Source: Pandoraea aquatica
GTDB lineage: Bacteria; Pseudomonadota; Gammaproteobacteria; Burkholderiales; Burkholderiaceae
Reading direction: 5' to 3'
NCBI RefSeq assembly: GCF_902459565.1
Contig: NZ_CABPSN010000003.1
Location: 248,001-312,000, forward strand
DNA: 64,000 bases
Position numbers and translations under genes: made by a program. The notes under the pieces are model-generated. The model ran no database searches, was not told the origin of the DNA, and worked only from the letters and a program-made list of their open reading frames with translations. Below, in pieces: positions 28,902 to 37,985 of the stretch. Within the stretch, counting starts at the first letter, position 1. Every line of letters begins with the position of its first letter.

Positions 28902-30224
28902 TCAGAACAGATACATCCCTGCGATGAAGATCGCGCCCGAGAACAGCAGCGCCGTCACGCAGTACCCCATGATGTCGCGCACGCCGAGTCCGGCAATCGC
29001 GAGCGCGGGCAGTGCCCAGAACGGTTGCGCCATGTTTGTCCAGGCTTCGCCGTACGCGATGGCCATGGCCGCCTTGCCGAGGTCGGCATGCAGCGCCTGT
29101 GCAGCGGGCATGACGAACGGCCCCTGCACCACCCAGTGACCGCCGCCCGACGGCACCGCGAAGTTGATCACGGCCGAGCTGAGGAAGGCGAGCAGCGGGA
29201 ACGTGTGGACGTTGGCGATTTCGATGAACCAGTTCGTGATGACGCCGGCGAGTCCCGAGTGATCCATCGTCGCCTGAATACCCGCGTAGAACGGGAACTG
29301 AATCATGATGCCCGACGCGCCGCGTGCGGCATTCGCCACGGCACGCGCGTAGGCCATCGGCGTGCGATGCAGCAAAATGCCGATGCCGAGGAACGCAATG
29401 TTCACGGTGTCGATGTCGAGCGTGAAGCCCTTCGTCACAGTGCGCAGCACCAGATAGGCTGCGATCAGCACGAACACCAGCAACGACAGCAGACGGCTTT
29501 CCTCGAGCTTTTCGGCCTGCGTGGCGTTCGGGCCGAGCACGCGCTCATGCGTCGGTTCGTCGACGAGCAGCTTCGGATCGACGGACACGACTTCGTTCGG
29601 ACTCGGCATCATCGCGCGCGCCAGCAACGGCAACATCACGATCAGGCCGATGGTAATGAAGGCGTTGTAGCCGGTAAACAGCGTCTGCGAGACGGGAATC
29701 AGGCCGACGACTTTTTCCATCGGATTGCCATGCGTTGCCGCCACGAGCGGCACAGAGCCCGACAGTCCGCCGTGCCACGTCAGAAAGCCCATGTAGGCGC
29801 ACGCGACAAGCAGGCGGTAGTCGGTGCCCTTCACGCGACGCGCCACTTCACGCGCGAACATCGCGCCGAGCACGAGACCGAAGCCCCAGTTGATTGCACA
29901 CGCGACACCGGCGAGCAGCGCCACCATCATCGTGGCTTGCGCGGGCGAGCGGGCCGCGCCGGCCAGTGCGGCCATCGCGCGCTTCATCGGTGCGGAGCTG
30001 GCGAGGGCGTGACCCGTCACGAGAATCATCGCCATCTGCATGGAGAAGGCGAGCAGATTCCAGAAGCCCGAACCCCAGAGGAGTACGAGATCGCCCGGCG
30101 TCTTGGGGGTGAAGCCGAGGGCGAGGGCAAACGTGATGACGGTGAGGAAGATGGCGAAGATCAGCGGATCGGGCAAAAAGCGGTGCACGACCTGCGTGAA
30201 AAAACGGGAAATACCTTTGACCAC
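28902..30224 (-). CDS. atoE: Short-chain fatty acid transporter, AtoE family
   Basis: A 440-residue membrane protein with about 11-12 hydrophobic segments. It begins with the family-typical ISRFFTQVVHRFLPDPLIFA. ACAYMGFLTWHGGLSGSVPL (about residues 144-163) and FAVPSGGGHWVVQGPFVMPA (about 357-376) are the hallmark repeats of AtoE/TIGR00366. AtoE in Escherichia coli imports short-chain fatty acids, such as acetoacetate and butyrate, for the ato pathway. No atoDAB genes are nearby, so the substrate is uncertain. About 270 bases of non-coding DNA precede it. Confidence 0.92.
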   Translation of the reverse strand: MVKGISRFFTQVVHRFLPDPLIFAIFLTVITFALALGFTPKTPGDLVLLWGSGFWNLLAFSMQMAMILVTGHALASSAPMKRAMAALAGAARSPAQATMMVALLAGVACAINWGFGLVLGAMFAREVARRVKGTDYRLLVACAYMGFLTWHGGLSGSVPLVAATHGNPMEKVVGLIPVSQTLFTGYNAFITIGLIVMLPLLARAMMPSPNEVVSVDPKLLVDEPTHERVLGPNATQAEKLEESRLLSLLVFVLIAAYLVLRTVTKGFTLDIDTVNIAFLGIGILLHRTPMAYARAVANAARGASGIMIQFPFYAGIQATMDHSGLAGVITNWFIEIANVHTFPLLAFLSSAVINFAVPSGGGHWVVQGPFVMPAAQALHADLGKAAMAIAYGEAWTNMAQPFWALPALAIAGLGVRDIMGYCVTALLFSGAIFIAGMYLF

Positions 30225-30492
30225 GACTGTCTCTTCCTTTTTGTTAATTTGTTAACCGATTTCTAGCCGTGCATTGTGTCATCGGCCCGGGACAAGGGCA
30301 TGACGTAAAACTGCGTAATGACAATGCGGCGGACGTTGTGGCAGGAAGGCCAGTGCGCGATGAAATATTTGGTAATTGTTGCGGCGCGTGCAACGCAGGT
30401 ATTCGCGCGACGCGCTATATCGCGCGCGCAGACGTGACTAGACTGTAGAGCCGCTGTCGCAGTTTTTGCAGCTACCTTGCAATGGACTCATC

Positions 30493-30918
30493 ATGTCGCT
30501 GACCCTTGAGCAACTCTTTCCGCAGCATCGTCCCGAAGGTGAAGCCGTGGCTACGGCTCTCGATAGTCACGCTGTCGTACAGGCGTTGTCGCTCGCCGTT
30601 GCCGACCATCCGCTGGCACTGCTGCGCATGATGTACCCGGCCACCGACGCGAACACGCACCGCAGCCGCGACGAACTCACGGAAGTGCTGCACCGTCACG
30701 GCCTGCATCAGGTCGCCGGGCTGATCGAAGAAGAATCGCCGTATCTGATGTTCACGTCGGCCGAGCATGCGCATCTCACGCTCGTGGAAATCCGCCGCTA
30801 TTCGGCGGCCATCGCCGTGCATCTGTACTACCGTGGGCTGGCCGGTGTGGAAGCGGAAACGCGTCTGCGTGCCGATGCCCGCGTGCCTGCCGACGGCCAT
30901 TTCAAGCCGTTCGACTGA
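30493..30918 (+). CDS. Hypothetical protein, unrecognised
   Basis: A 141-residue soluble protein beginning MSLTLEQLFPQHRPEGEAVA. It is rich in histidine, alanine and leucine, with mostly helical character, no signal peptide and no membrane segment. An alternative TTG at 30466 would add nine residues; neither start has a strong ribosome site. I recognise no family. It has a good coding pattern and its own hairpin downstream, which it shares with the convergent kefC. Its promoter region is the approximately 270-bp gap shared with divergent atoE. Confidence 0.7.
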   Translation: MSLTLEQLFPQHRPEGEAVATALDSHAVVQALSLAVADHPLALLRMMYPATDANTHRSRDELTEVLHRHGLHQVAGLIEEESPYLMFTSAEHAHLTLVEIRRYSAAIAVHLYYRGLAGVEAETRLRADARVPADGHFKPFD

Positions 30919-30934
30919 TTGGCGAGATGGGGAT

Positions 30935-30959
30935 GCACGCTATCGATGCGATAGCGTGC
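30935..30959. terminator. Shared hairpin between convergent genes
   Basis: GCACGCTATCG (30935-30945), loop ATG, CGATAGCGTGC (30949-30959): an 11-bp perfect stem with a tight loop, located between the rightward hypothetical gene and leftward kefC. It lacks a T run. Confidence 0.6.
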
Positions 30960-30971
30960 GTTGATGATGGC

Positions 30972-32897
30972 TCAGGCGCGAGGTTCGTCGCCTGCGCGTG
31001 ATGTCGCGGTCTTGTCCTGAGACGTTGTGGCGTCGGCGCTGGCAGGCCCCGGCGTCTTCTCAGGAGCGCTGTCACCATCCCAGCCGAACGTGACCTGTCG
31101 CTGCGCGCGACGCGTCGCTCGCTCGCGCGCCATCTGCTCCTCGAACTGACGACGCCCTTCCTTCGCGGTGGCGATCATCTTGTTCCGATCCTGGTAGGAG
31201 GGATACATTTCGTCCGTCAACTGCAAATTGGCGCGTCTGAACGCCATCGTCGCCTCACGGGCTTCGGACGCCGGCCACCCGAGTGTTTCGAGCACCGAGC
31301 GCGCGCTGCGCAGCGACGACTCGAAGACTTCGCGCTCGATGTGCTTCACGCCGCGCTCGCGCAACTGGAACAAGTGTCCGACGTTGCGCGCTCTGGCGAT
31401 GACGGGCACGTCGGGGAAGTGTTCGCGCATCAGATCGGCGATTTCGAGCGACTGATCGAGGTCGTCCACTGCGATGACCACCGCACGCGCGTTGGCCACG
31501 CCCGCAATGCGCAGCAGATCGAGACGCGTCGCATCGCCGTAAAACACCCGGAAACCGAACTGACGCAGACTCTCGATGGTGTCCGGATCGTGATCGAGCA
31601 CGGTCACCGACACGCCCTGCGGAATCAGCGTGCGGCCGACGATCTGTCCGTAACGTCCAAAGCCGCAGATCACCACGTTTGCCGACTGCGGCTCCGAGAT
31701 CTCCTCCATGCGGGGCGACCCCTTCACGCTGTAACGCGGCAGCAACCACTTGTCGATGGCCACGAGCAGCAGCGGCGAGAGCAACATCGATAGCGCAACC
31801 GCACCGATCAGGAACGACGACACCGCCGGCGGCAGCACCTGCGGACCGGCCGACTGGAACACCACGAAGGCGAACTCACCGCCCTGCGCGAGCAGCAGCG
31901 TGAAGATCGGACGCTCCTGATACGGCAACTGCATCAGACGCGACAAACTGTAGATCGCGAGTCCCTTGAGCGCCATGAAGCCGATCACCACGGCGAGCAT
32001 GCGCAACGGTTGCGCCATCAGCACACCGAAGTCGATGCTCATGCCCACGGCGATGAAGAACAACCCCAGCAGCAATCCCTTGAACGGTTCGATGTCGGTT
32101 TCGAGTTCGCGACGGTACTCGCTTTCCGCAAGCAGCACGCCTGCGAGGAAGGCACCGAGCGCCATCGACAGGCCTACCAGTTGCATCAACGTGGCAATGG
32201 CGACGACCAGCAGCAACGCCGCTGCCGTGAAGATCTCGGGCGTCTTGCTGTTGGCGATCCAGCGCAACAGCGGACGCAAAGCGAGACGCCCGCCGAGAAT
32301 GATGGCCGCAATCACGCCGACGATCTTCAGTGCTTCGAGCGCGCGCGCCGTGCCCGTCATCGCCTGGCTGTCGACCGAATCGGCGAGCAGCGGCAGCAGC
32401 GCGAGAATCGGGATCGCGGCGACGTCCTGGAACAGCAGAATCGAGAAGCCCGCCTGACCGCTGGCGGTGGCGAGCATGTTGCGTTCGGCCATCACCTGCA
32501 AGGCGATGGCGGTGGACGACAGCGCGAGACCGAGTGCCGCGACGAGCGCGATGCGCCACGGCGCGCCGAGCGCGACGCCCGCCGCGAACAGCAGCACGGC
32601 ACACCCGATGACCTGCGCAGAGCCCCAGCCGAAGATCGGTCGTCGTAAGCTCCACAGACGGCGCGGTTCCAGTTCGAGGCCAACGAGGAACAGCATTAGC
32701 ACCACGCCGAACTCGGCAAAGTGCAGGACATCTTCCACACGCGAGACGAGGCCGAGGCCCCACGGACCTATGGCGATACCGGCGGCGAGATAGCCGATGA
32801 TTGCGCCGAGACCGAGCGCGCGGGACAGCGGCACAACGATAACAGCCGCTGCCAGATAGATGAGACTGGCGAGCAACCAGGACGGCACATGTTCCAT
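30972..32897 (-). CDS. kefC: KefB/KefC-type potassium:proton antiporter (CPA2)
   Basis: A 641-residue inner-membrane protein. Residues about 1-390 are a CPA2 antiporter domain with 12-13 helices (GYLAAGIAIGPWGLGLVSRV near residues 34-53; QDVAAIPILALLP near 155). Residues about 410-530 form an RCK_N/TrkA-N nucleotide-binding domain (VVICGFGRYGQIVGRTLIPQ). A charged C-terminal tail ends in a low-complexity region. Kef systems release potassium and acidify the cytoplasm when glutathione adducts of electrophiles accumulate. ATG at 32897 overlaps the stop codon of the upstream KefF-like gene by one base (TGATG), so translation is coupled. Confidence 0.93.
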   Translation of the reverse strand: MEHVPSWLLASLIYLAAAVIVVPLSRALGLGAIIGYLAAGIAIGPWGLGLVSRVEDVLHFAEFGVVLMLFLVGLELEPRRLWSLRRPIFGWGSAQVIGCAVLLFAAGVALGAPWRIALVAALGLALSSTAIALQVMAERNMLATASGQAGFSILLFQDVAAIPILALLPLLADSVDSQAMTGTARALEALKIVGVIAAIILGGRLALRPLLRWIANSKTPEIFTAAALLLVVAIATLMQLVGLSMALGAFLAGVLLAESEYRRELETDIEPFKGLLLGLFFIAVGMSIDFGVLMAQPLRMLAVVIGFMALKGLAIYSLSRLMQLPYQERPIFTLLLAQGGEFAFVVFQSAGPQVLPPAVSSFLIGAVALSMLLSPLLLVAIDKWLLPRYSVKGSPRMEEISEPQSANVVICGFGRYGQIVGRTLIPQGVSVTVLDHDPDTIESLRQFGFRVFYGDATRLDLLRIAGVANARAVVIAVDDLDQSLEIADLMREHFPDVPVIARARNVGHLFQLRERGVKHIEREVFESSLRSARSVLETLGWPASEAREATMAFRRANLQLTDEMYPSYQDRNKMIATAKEGRRQFEEQMARERATRRAQRQVTFGWDGDSAPEKTPGPASADATTSQDKTATSRAGDEPRA

Positions 32898-33616
32898 CAG
32901 GCAGCCCTCCCGGGAGCGGTGTCGGTGGTGTTCTGTGCGCCGTCGCCGGTCGCGCAGCGCGGCCGGTCCGTCGACGGGATCGCCTGACATTCGGCGGCGT
33001 CCGCCATCGAGATCAGTTCGGGCCAGTGCGGATACGTGGCGAGGCGTCCGGCGAATTCGCTCACGTGGGTGTCGAGTGCGGCGGCGTCGCAGCGTCGTGC
33101 ACCAAACAGTACATGCGGCGGCAAGAAGCGCATGCCGCACAGATGCGACGTTTGCTCGTAGGCGGGCAGGAAGGCAGAAAACTCGTGCTGGTTGTACCCT
33201 TCGGGACGGTAGCTTTCGAGCGGTCCGCCCGTGCTGGCTACAAGCCAGAGATCCTTGTTGGCGAGCGCATGACCGTCCTGACCGTAAGCCCAGCCCCACG
33301 ACAGGACTTCGTCGAACCAGAGCTTCTGCAACGGCGGCATGCTGTACCAGTAGATCGGATGCACGAGCACGATCAGGTCGGCGCGCGCCACGCGTTCCTG
33401 CTCGGCGGCAACGTCGATGCTGAAGTCGGGATACGTCGAGTAGAGGTCGTTGACGTCGACACCTTCGATGCCGCGTGCGGCTTCGAGCAGGCGGCGGTTC
33501 ACGCGCGAGTCGCGCCAGCGCGGATGCGCCACGATGACGTAGACGGCACGCTGCGGGGCACCGTCACGGGTGTCCTGCGCGGCTTGCTGGAGACGGGAGG
33601 AGGCGGGGGCTGTCAT
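32897..33616 (-). CDS. kefF: KefF/KefG-like ancillary NAD(P)H oxidoreductase
   Basis: A 239-residue flavodoxin-fold protein. It contains VYVIVAHPRWRDSRVNRRLL (about residues 26-45) and LVHPIYWYSMPPLQKLWFDE (about 84-103), the motifs shared by KefF, KefG and NQO1. KefF is a soluble FMN quinone reductase that binds KefC and is needed for full activity. The one-base overlap with kefC fixes the functional pairing here. It has a longer N-terminus than KefF (about 25 extra residues), and a start at 33616 is assumed. A different family member stands alone at 12619. Confidence 0.9.
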   Translation of the reverse strand: MTAPASSRLQQAAQDTRDGAPQRAVYVIVAHPRWRDSRVNRRLLEAARGIEGVDVNDLYSTYPDFSIDVAAEQERVARADLIVLVHPIYWYSMPPLQKLWFDEVLSWGWAYGQDGHALANKDLWLVASTGGPLESYRPEGYNQHEFSAFLPAYEQTSHLCGMRFLPPHVLFGARRCDAAALDTHVSEFAGRLATYPHWPELISMADAAECQAIPSTDRPRCATGDGAQNTTDTAPGRAA

Positions 33617-33900
33617 GCGGGGGAGGATACTCCATTCGTATGACGCATGACATCACGCGAAGGTGTGGATTCGGCGCGGTAAGATGCACCTCGAACACGT
33701 CACGCGTGGCCACGAATGGCCACGGATGACCGGTGAGCGGCCGACGATCCGCTAAAGACTCGGCAGCCAGCGCCGTTAGGGATTAAGTGAGGAATGAAAG
33801 GACCGCGGTGCGTTTCGAGGCGCGCTGCGGATCAAAAAAACGAATAACAAGATACTTCGCGCAGGCGGTGCAGTCATGCATACGTCAGTGCTTTTCCGAC

Positions 33901-34194
33901 ATGTCGCCGCAAGCCTTTCGCAATACCGTCAATCTGATCTATCACGGACGCAACGTGGCGCTCACGTTGCTGCTCGTCGCCTTGCTCTACAACCAGACGT
34001 TCTGGGTGTTCGCGAGCGCCGTGGCGGCAGCACTTTGCACGGGCGCGCTGCACGAGGCGGCCCGTATGCCGCAGGACGAGGATTTGCCGCCGCGTCCGCT
34101 CGTCATTCAGATCATCCGCATCTCGGTGCCGCTGCTGCTCACGATGTTCGCGCTCGGCTACGGTGCAGTCTGGATCAATCGCAACTTGGGCTGA
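33901..34194 (+). CDS. Small membrane protein, function unknown
   Basis: A 97-residue protein with two predicted membrane segments, ALTLLLVALLYNQTFWVFAS (about residues 20-40) and a C-terminal SVPLLLTMFALGYGAVWI (about 75-92), joined by a polar loop rich in glutamate and proline. No family recognised. The start is uncertain: ATG at 33901 lacks a clear ribosome site and an open frame continues back to 33787. It stands between divergent kefF and the convergent cupin gene. A hairpin at about 34210-34252 lies between the two convergent stops. Confidence 0.65.
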   Translation: MSPQAFRNTVNLIYHGRNVALTLLLVALLYNQTFWVFASAVAAALCTGALHEAARMPQDEDLPPRPLVIQIIRISVPLLLTMFALGYGAVWINRNLG

Positions 34195-34267
34195 CCTGTC
34201 ACTGTGTCGATGATCGGGCACGGGGCCGTCAGGCGTCCGCGTGCCGGATCATCACTCCTTCACTTCG

Positions 34268-34726
34268 TCACTTCACCCACTGAATATCGTTCGGTGCCTG
34301 CGGCGGCAGCTTGATCGCCAGCACCTTGAACTCGCCGTTGGTGTTCTGCGACCCGGCATGCACGGTGCCACGCGGAATCACGATCAGATCGCCCGGGTGC
34401 ACTTCGCGTTGCTGGTCGCCCAGCCAGAAGGTGCCACTGCCCGAAATCACGTACTGAATTTCATCGGCATCCTGATGGGTGTGACGCGGCACGTTCCCGC
34501 TCTGCACGGCGACGGTGCCGTTTTGCGTGGCGACCAGCGTGCGCGAGCGTAGCGTGCCGACGTTGGGGACGAGCTTGCCGATCTGTTCGTCGGTCATCGC
34601 GCCGACGTCGATGATCTGCGGCGTGAGCGGTGCAGCCTGTGCTACGGCGCTCGGTATCAGATGGGAAGAGAGGAGACCGGCAGCGAACGCGGCAGGCACA
34701 GCGGCAAGCAGGACATAACGGCGCAT
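34268..34726 (-). CDS. Secreted cupin-domain protein
   Basis: A 152-residue protein with a signal peptide (residues 1-29, ending AVAQ) and one cupin barrel. The first cupin motif is PRHTHQDADEIQYVISGSG (about residues 80-98), with the expected two histidines and glutamate. The second is PGDLIVIPRGTVHAG (about 111-125), with the last histidine. All four metal ligands are present. The periplasmic location is inferred from the signal. The role could be a dioxygenase, isomerase or sensor; the substrate is unknown. Confidence 0.88.
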   Translation of the reverse strand: MRRYVLLAAVPAAFAAGLLSSHLIPSAVAQAAPLTPQIIDVGAMTDEQIGKLVPNVGTLRSRTLVATQNGTVAVQSGNVPRHTHQDADEIQYVISGSGTFWLGDQQREVHPGDLIVIPRGTVHAGSQNTNGEFKVLAIKLPPQAPNDIQWVK

Positions 34727-34797
34727 GTTTTGATTCCTTGGCTAGGACGTGGGGTGACGACGGCAAGGGAAAAGCACGGGCGAATGAGGCATAAGAA

Positions 34798-34837
34798 AGG
34801 GCCTCGGGGGCACACCGATGTGTCCCTACGAGGCCCT
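34798..34837 (-). terminator. Terminator of the amino-acid permease gene
   Basis: AGGGCCTCG (34798-34806) pairs with CGAGGCCCT (34829-34837), and an inner GGGGCACA/TGTGTCCC stem continues the fold. Read leftward, TTCTT follows. It lies about 60 bases after the permease stop codon. Confidence 0.78.
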
Positions 34838-34899
34838 GTGCCGGACTATACGCCCACTCGCGATGGTGCGCGAGATGGGGAAAGTCGGTGTTGCGGGTA

Positions 34900-36294
34900 T
34901 TAGCCTTGCTTGTGCAGCAGCGCGTTGCGGCGGGCGTAGGTGAAGTAGATCACCATGCCGATCGCGAGCCACACCACGAAGGCGATCCACGTGGTCGCTT
35001 GCAGATGCGCCATCAGGAACAGGCACAGCCCCACGGAGATGAGCGGCACGACCGGCGCGCCCGGCACGCGGAATACACGCGGCAGGTCGGGGCGTGTGCG
35101 ACGCAGCACGAGCACGGCGACCGACACCAGCGCGAACGCCGACAAGGTGCCGATGTTGATCAGCTCGGCGAGCACACCCAGCGGCACGAAGCCTGCGATC
35201 ACGGCGAACACCACACCGATGATCCACGTGCCAGCGAACGGGGTCTTGTGCGTGGGGTGAATGCGCGAAAGAAGCGGCGGAAGCAGGCCGTCGCGCGACA
35301 TGGCGTAGGTGATGCGCGTCTGGCCGTACGTCATCACGAGAATGACGGTGGTCATGCCGAGAATCGCACCCAGATCGACAAAGCCTGCGATCCAGTTCTG
35401 TCCGGCGTATTGCAGCGCGAGCGACACCGGGTGATCGACCCCGGCGAACTGCGCGAACGGCACGATGCCGGTCATGATTGCAGCGACCGCCACATACAAC
35501 AGCGTGCAGACGATGAGCGAGCCGATGATGCCGATGGGCAGGTCGCGTCCCGGGTTGCGCACTTCTTCGGCGGCGGACGTGACGGCGTCGAAGCCGATGA
35601 AGGCGAAGAACACGAGCGCGGCGGCGTTGAACATGCCGCTGGTGCCGAACGGCATGAACGGTGTCCAGTTGGCCGGCTTGACGTGCCACACGCCCACGGC
35701 GATGAACAGCAGCACGACACCGATCTTGATGGCGACCATCAGGTTGTTGATGCGTGCGGACTCGCGCACGCCGTACGACAGCACCCACGTGATGAGCAGC
35801 ATGATCACGACGGCGGGCAGGTTGATGAACGTGCTCACGCCGGGCACGCTGCCGGGCGCTGCGGTGATCGCGGCGGGCAGGTGAAGACCGAAACCGGCGG
35901 CAAGCGACTGGAAGTACCCGGACCAGCCGACGGACACGGCGGAGGACGCCAGCCCGTATTCGAGCATCAGATCCCAGCCGATGATCCACGCGACGATTTC
36001 ACCGAGCGTGGCGTAGCTGTAGGTGTAGATGGAGCCGGAGACGGGGATGGTGGAGGCGAACTCGGCGTAGCACAGCGCGGCGAAGCCACAGGCCATCGCG
36101 GCGATCATGAACGAGATGGTGAGCGCCGGGCCGGCTGTGAGTGCGCCGGTGCCGGTGAGCACGAAGATGCCGGTGCCGATGATGGCGCCGATGCCCATCA
36201 GGACGAGGTCGACCGGGCCCAGCACTTTCTTGAGATCGCCGGTGCGACCCGCGGCCAGCATGTTCTCGATGTTTTTGGTTCGAAAAAGACTCAT
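34900..36294 (-). CDS. APC-family amino-acid permease (CAT/YhdG type)
   Basis: A 464-residue permease with 12 hydrophobic segments. It begins MSLFRTKNIENMLAAGRTGD and then DLVLMGIGAIIGTGIFVLTG (about residues 30-49), the unwound helix-1 substrate site of APC transporters. GFAALCYAEFASTIPVSGSI (about 75-94) and FFAFIGFDAVTSAAEEVRNP (about 232-251) are typical of the cationic amino-acid transporter subfamily. ATG at 36294 gives the usual N-terminus; a frame extending to 36819 adds an unsupported arginine-rich region. It is preceded by an unusually long non-coding stretch. Confidence 0.93.
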   Translation of the reverse strand: MSLFRTKNIENMLAAGRTGDLKKVLGPVDLVLMGIGAIIGTGIFVLTGTGALTAGPALTISFMIAAMACGFAALCYAEFASTIPVSGSIYTYSYATLGEIVAWIIGWDLMLEYGLASSAVSVGWSGYFQSLAAGFGLHLPAAITAAPGSVPGVSTFINLPAVVIMLLITWVLSYGVRESARINNLMVAIKIGVVLLFIAVGVWHVKPANWTPFMPFGTSGMFNAAALVFFAFIGFDAVTSAAEEVRNPGRDLPIGIIGSLIVCTLLYVAVAAIMTGIVPFAQFAGVDHPVSLALQYAGQNWIAGFVDLGAILGMTTVILVMTYGQTRITYAMSRDGLLPPLLSRIHPTHKTPFAGTWIIGVVFAVIAGFVPLGVLAELINIGTLSAFALVSVAVLVLRRTRPDLPRVFRVPGAPVVPLISVGLCLFLMAHLQATTWIAFVVWLAIGMVIYFTYARRNALLHKQG

Positions 36295-37055
36295 TGCCTG
36301 CAAAAGGTTCCTGCAACGTATGCCCCTGGCGTTCGCGTGGCGAGCGCCATCCGGGGAATCTGCGGGAGACGTGTCCCGCAACCTGGCTGCAAAGGGCACC
36401 CGGGCTTGTGGCCGCTCGTTCCCATGCGTGGCGGAAGGCCACAGGGTTTGACGAACCACGTCGTTGCTCTCGCGCGGCCCGGGCACACTGCACGGGCAAT
36501 ACGGCCGACGTCGGCGGGCGCGGGTAGCGCGTGCCGACGATGGGGCATGGCGATGGGCATGCCACGACGTCGCCGCTCGCAAGGAGGGCACGCCGGGGCG
36601 GGACGAACACAATCGAGACTTACTGAGGATCCTGCCGGACTGCCGTGACCGCCGCGATGCTTCGATTCTTCGCTGCGGCACACCGGAGATAGGTCTGCTG
36701 AAGGGTCTGCAATGTTGGTGCACGGGAACGCCGGAAGGCGTCGGTGTGCAAGGGCTCGCTGTCCTGCGGTCCGGCCATCGGTGCCCGTTCGGCACCTCCG
36801 CCTGGCCGGAATTGCTCACATTTTAAGCGTTTTTCCCAAAGTGCGTGTAGTTGCTGCTTAATTAGGGGCGGATTGGGGCGGGTCGTGCTCCTAACACCAC
36901 ATCCCGCCACCACCGCCACGCCCCAGCCAGCCTCCGGGCCGCGGGGGCTGCCGGTACCCCGACTGCGCTCCACCTGAAAGTCGCTCCGTCAGGGCACCGA
37001 CATCCCCCGCCCATCCATTGCCCGAATTCAAACCCTCGGGCCGACATCGCCCGTC
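36295..37055. other. Long intergenic region upstream of the permease gene
   Basis: About 760 bases hold no gene I can support. Open frames on both strands are arginine-rich or broken and look like high-GC noise. Read leftward, a hairpin GCGGGACACGTCTCCCGC lies near 36361-36378. An AT-rich island around 36818-36866 (with TTTTAAGCGTTTTTCCC and TTAATTAG) is the best place for a promoter. That would give the permease a leader of about 500 bases. I could not match it to a riboswitch class. Confidence 0.5.
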
Positions 37056-37808
37056 TTATCGGTTCGGGCCGCCTGGACCCCCACCCGGCGGACGGCCACC
37101 ACCATGCCCACCGCCATGCCCACCGCCATGCCCACCGCCATGCCCACCGCCATTTCCACCCCCATGGCCGCCCCCGTGTCCACCACCATTGCCCCCGCCG
37201 CCCGGCGGACGCGGACCCGGCCCACCACCGTGCCCGGGCGGTCTCGGCCCCGGACCCGCGCCATGTCCCGGTGGCCTTGGTCCCGGTCCCGCCCCGTGAC
37301 CCGGCGGACGCGGATGACCCGGGTAGTAGCCGTGTCCCGGCGGTCGCGGCCCCGGACCCGGTCCCCAATGCGGCGGACGCGGTCCCGGCGGCGGACGATG
37401 CCAATAACGCTGATCGTTGTACCAAGGACGGTTACGGTAATAGTTGCCCCAGTACGACCCGATGGAGAAGGTGATGATCGGCAAACCGATCATGGTTCCA
37501 TAGTTGAGCACGGGCACCGGATTGCCCTGATAGGGATAGCTGAGCAACGCGCCATAGATCCATCCGCGCGCACCCGGCAAGCCGATGTCGCACCACGAAT
37601 AACCCGCGACACAGCCGTAGACCGTCACCGGCATGCCGGGCCCCGCCTGCGCGACGACCGGATAGTCGCTCGCAGGGCCAGCCCGCACATTGGCCGATGC
37701 GTTGATGACCGCCTGACTCGACTGCGCCGACGCCACGCCGGGCAGCGCGACCAGCGACGTCAGCAAGGTCGCGGCCGCGATGGCGAGGGGCAAGGTGGGT
37801 TTGTTCAT
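37056..37808 (-). CDS. Secreted SH3-domain protein with glycine/proline/histidine-rich tail
   Basis: A 250-residue protein. Residues 1-28 are a signal peptide ending ASAQ. Residues about 30-95 form a bacterial SH3-type domain (NASANVRAGPASDYPVVAQA, then GWIYGALL). Residues about 125-250 are low complexity: arginine/proline stretches, several PGPRPPGHG units, then GGGH tetrapeptides. Bacterial SH3 proteins usually bind peptidoglycan or cell-wall peptides. The histidine-rich tail could bind metal, but that is speculation. At DNA level three perfect copies of a 12-bp unit sit at 37110-37145. Confidence 0.85.
   Translation of the reverse strand: MNKPTLPLAIAAATLLTSLVALPGVASAQSSQAVINASANVRAGPASDYPVVAQAGPGMPVTVYGCVAGYSWCDIGLPGARGWIYGALLSYPYQGNPVPVLNYGTMIGLPIITFSIGSYWGNYYRNRPWYNDQRYWHRPPPGPRPPHWGPGPGPRPPGHGYYPGHPRPPGHGAGPGPRPPGHGAGPGPRPPGHGGGPGPRPPGGGGNGGGHGGGHGGGNGGGHGGGHGGGHGGGHGGGRPPGGGPGGPNR
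37110..37145. repeat. 12-bp tandem repeat in the SH3-protein gene
   Basis: Three perfect copies of ACCGCCATGCCC (37110-37121, 37122-37133, 37134-37145), with partial copies on both sides. On the coding strand they specify GGGH-type units, so copy changes keep the frame and alter tail length. Confidence 0.85.
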
Positions 37809-37985
37809 GTTCGTCTCCCTGATTCAGCGGCGCACGGCGAATTTCCGAACCTCTCCGTGCTTGCCATGCCGGTTCGACCGGACTTCCCGCCCGATGGTTT
37901 GCGGTAATGCGTAACGAAACGTTGCCGGAATATTGTCGTGTGTTACGGGGCGACACTCGCCCGCTATCCCATGCGCGCACTGCGC

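Noticed and set aside
33617-33900. Possible tRNA or structured RNA in the gap after kefF
   Set aside because: I found no cloverleaf, no conserved TTCGAATC-type T-arm and no clear riboswitch core; only ordinary short inverted repeats.
34888-36648. A 586-codon plus-strand frame opposite the permease
   Set aside because: Low-complexity histidine/arginine/aspartate sequence without domains; the opposite strand encodes a clear 12-helix permease.
36464-36826. A 120-codon plus-strand frame in the long intergenic region
   Set aside because: No ribosome site, no recognisable motif and a biased composition; it overlaps the likely permease leader.
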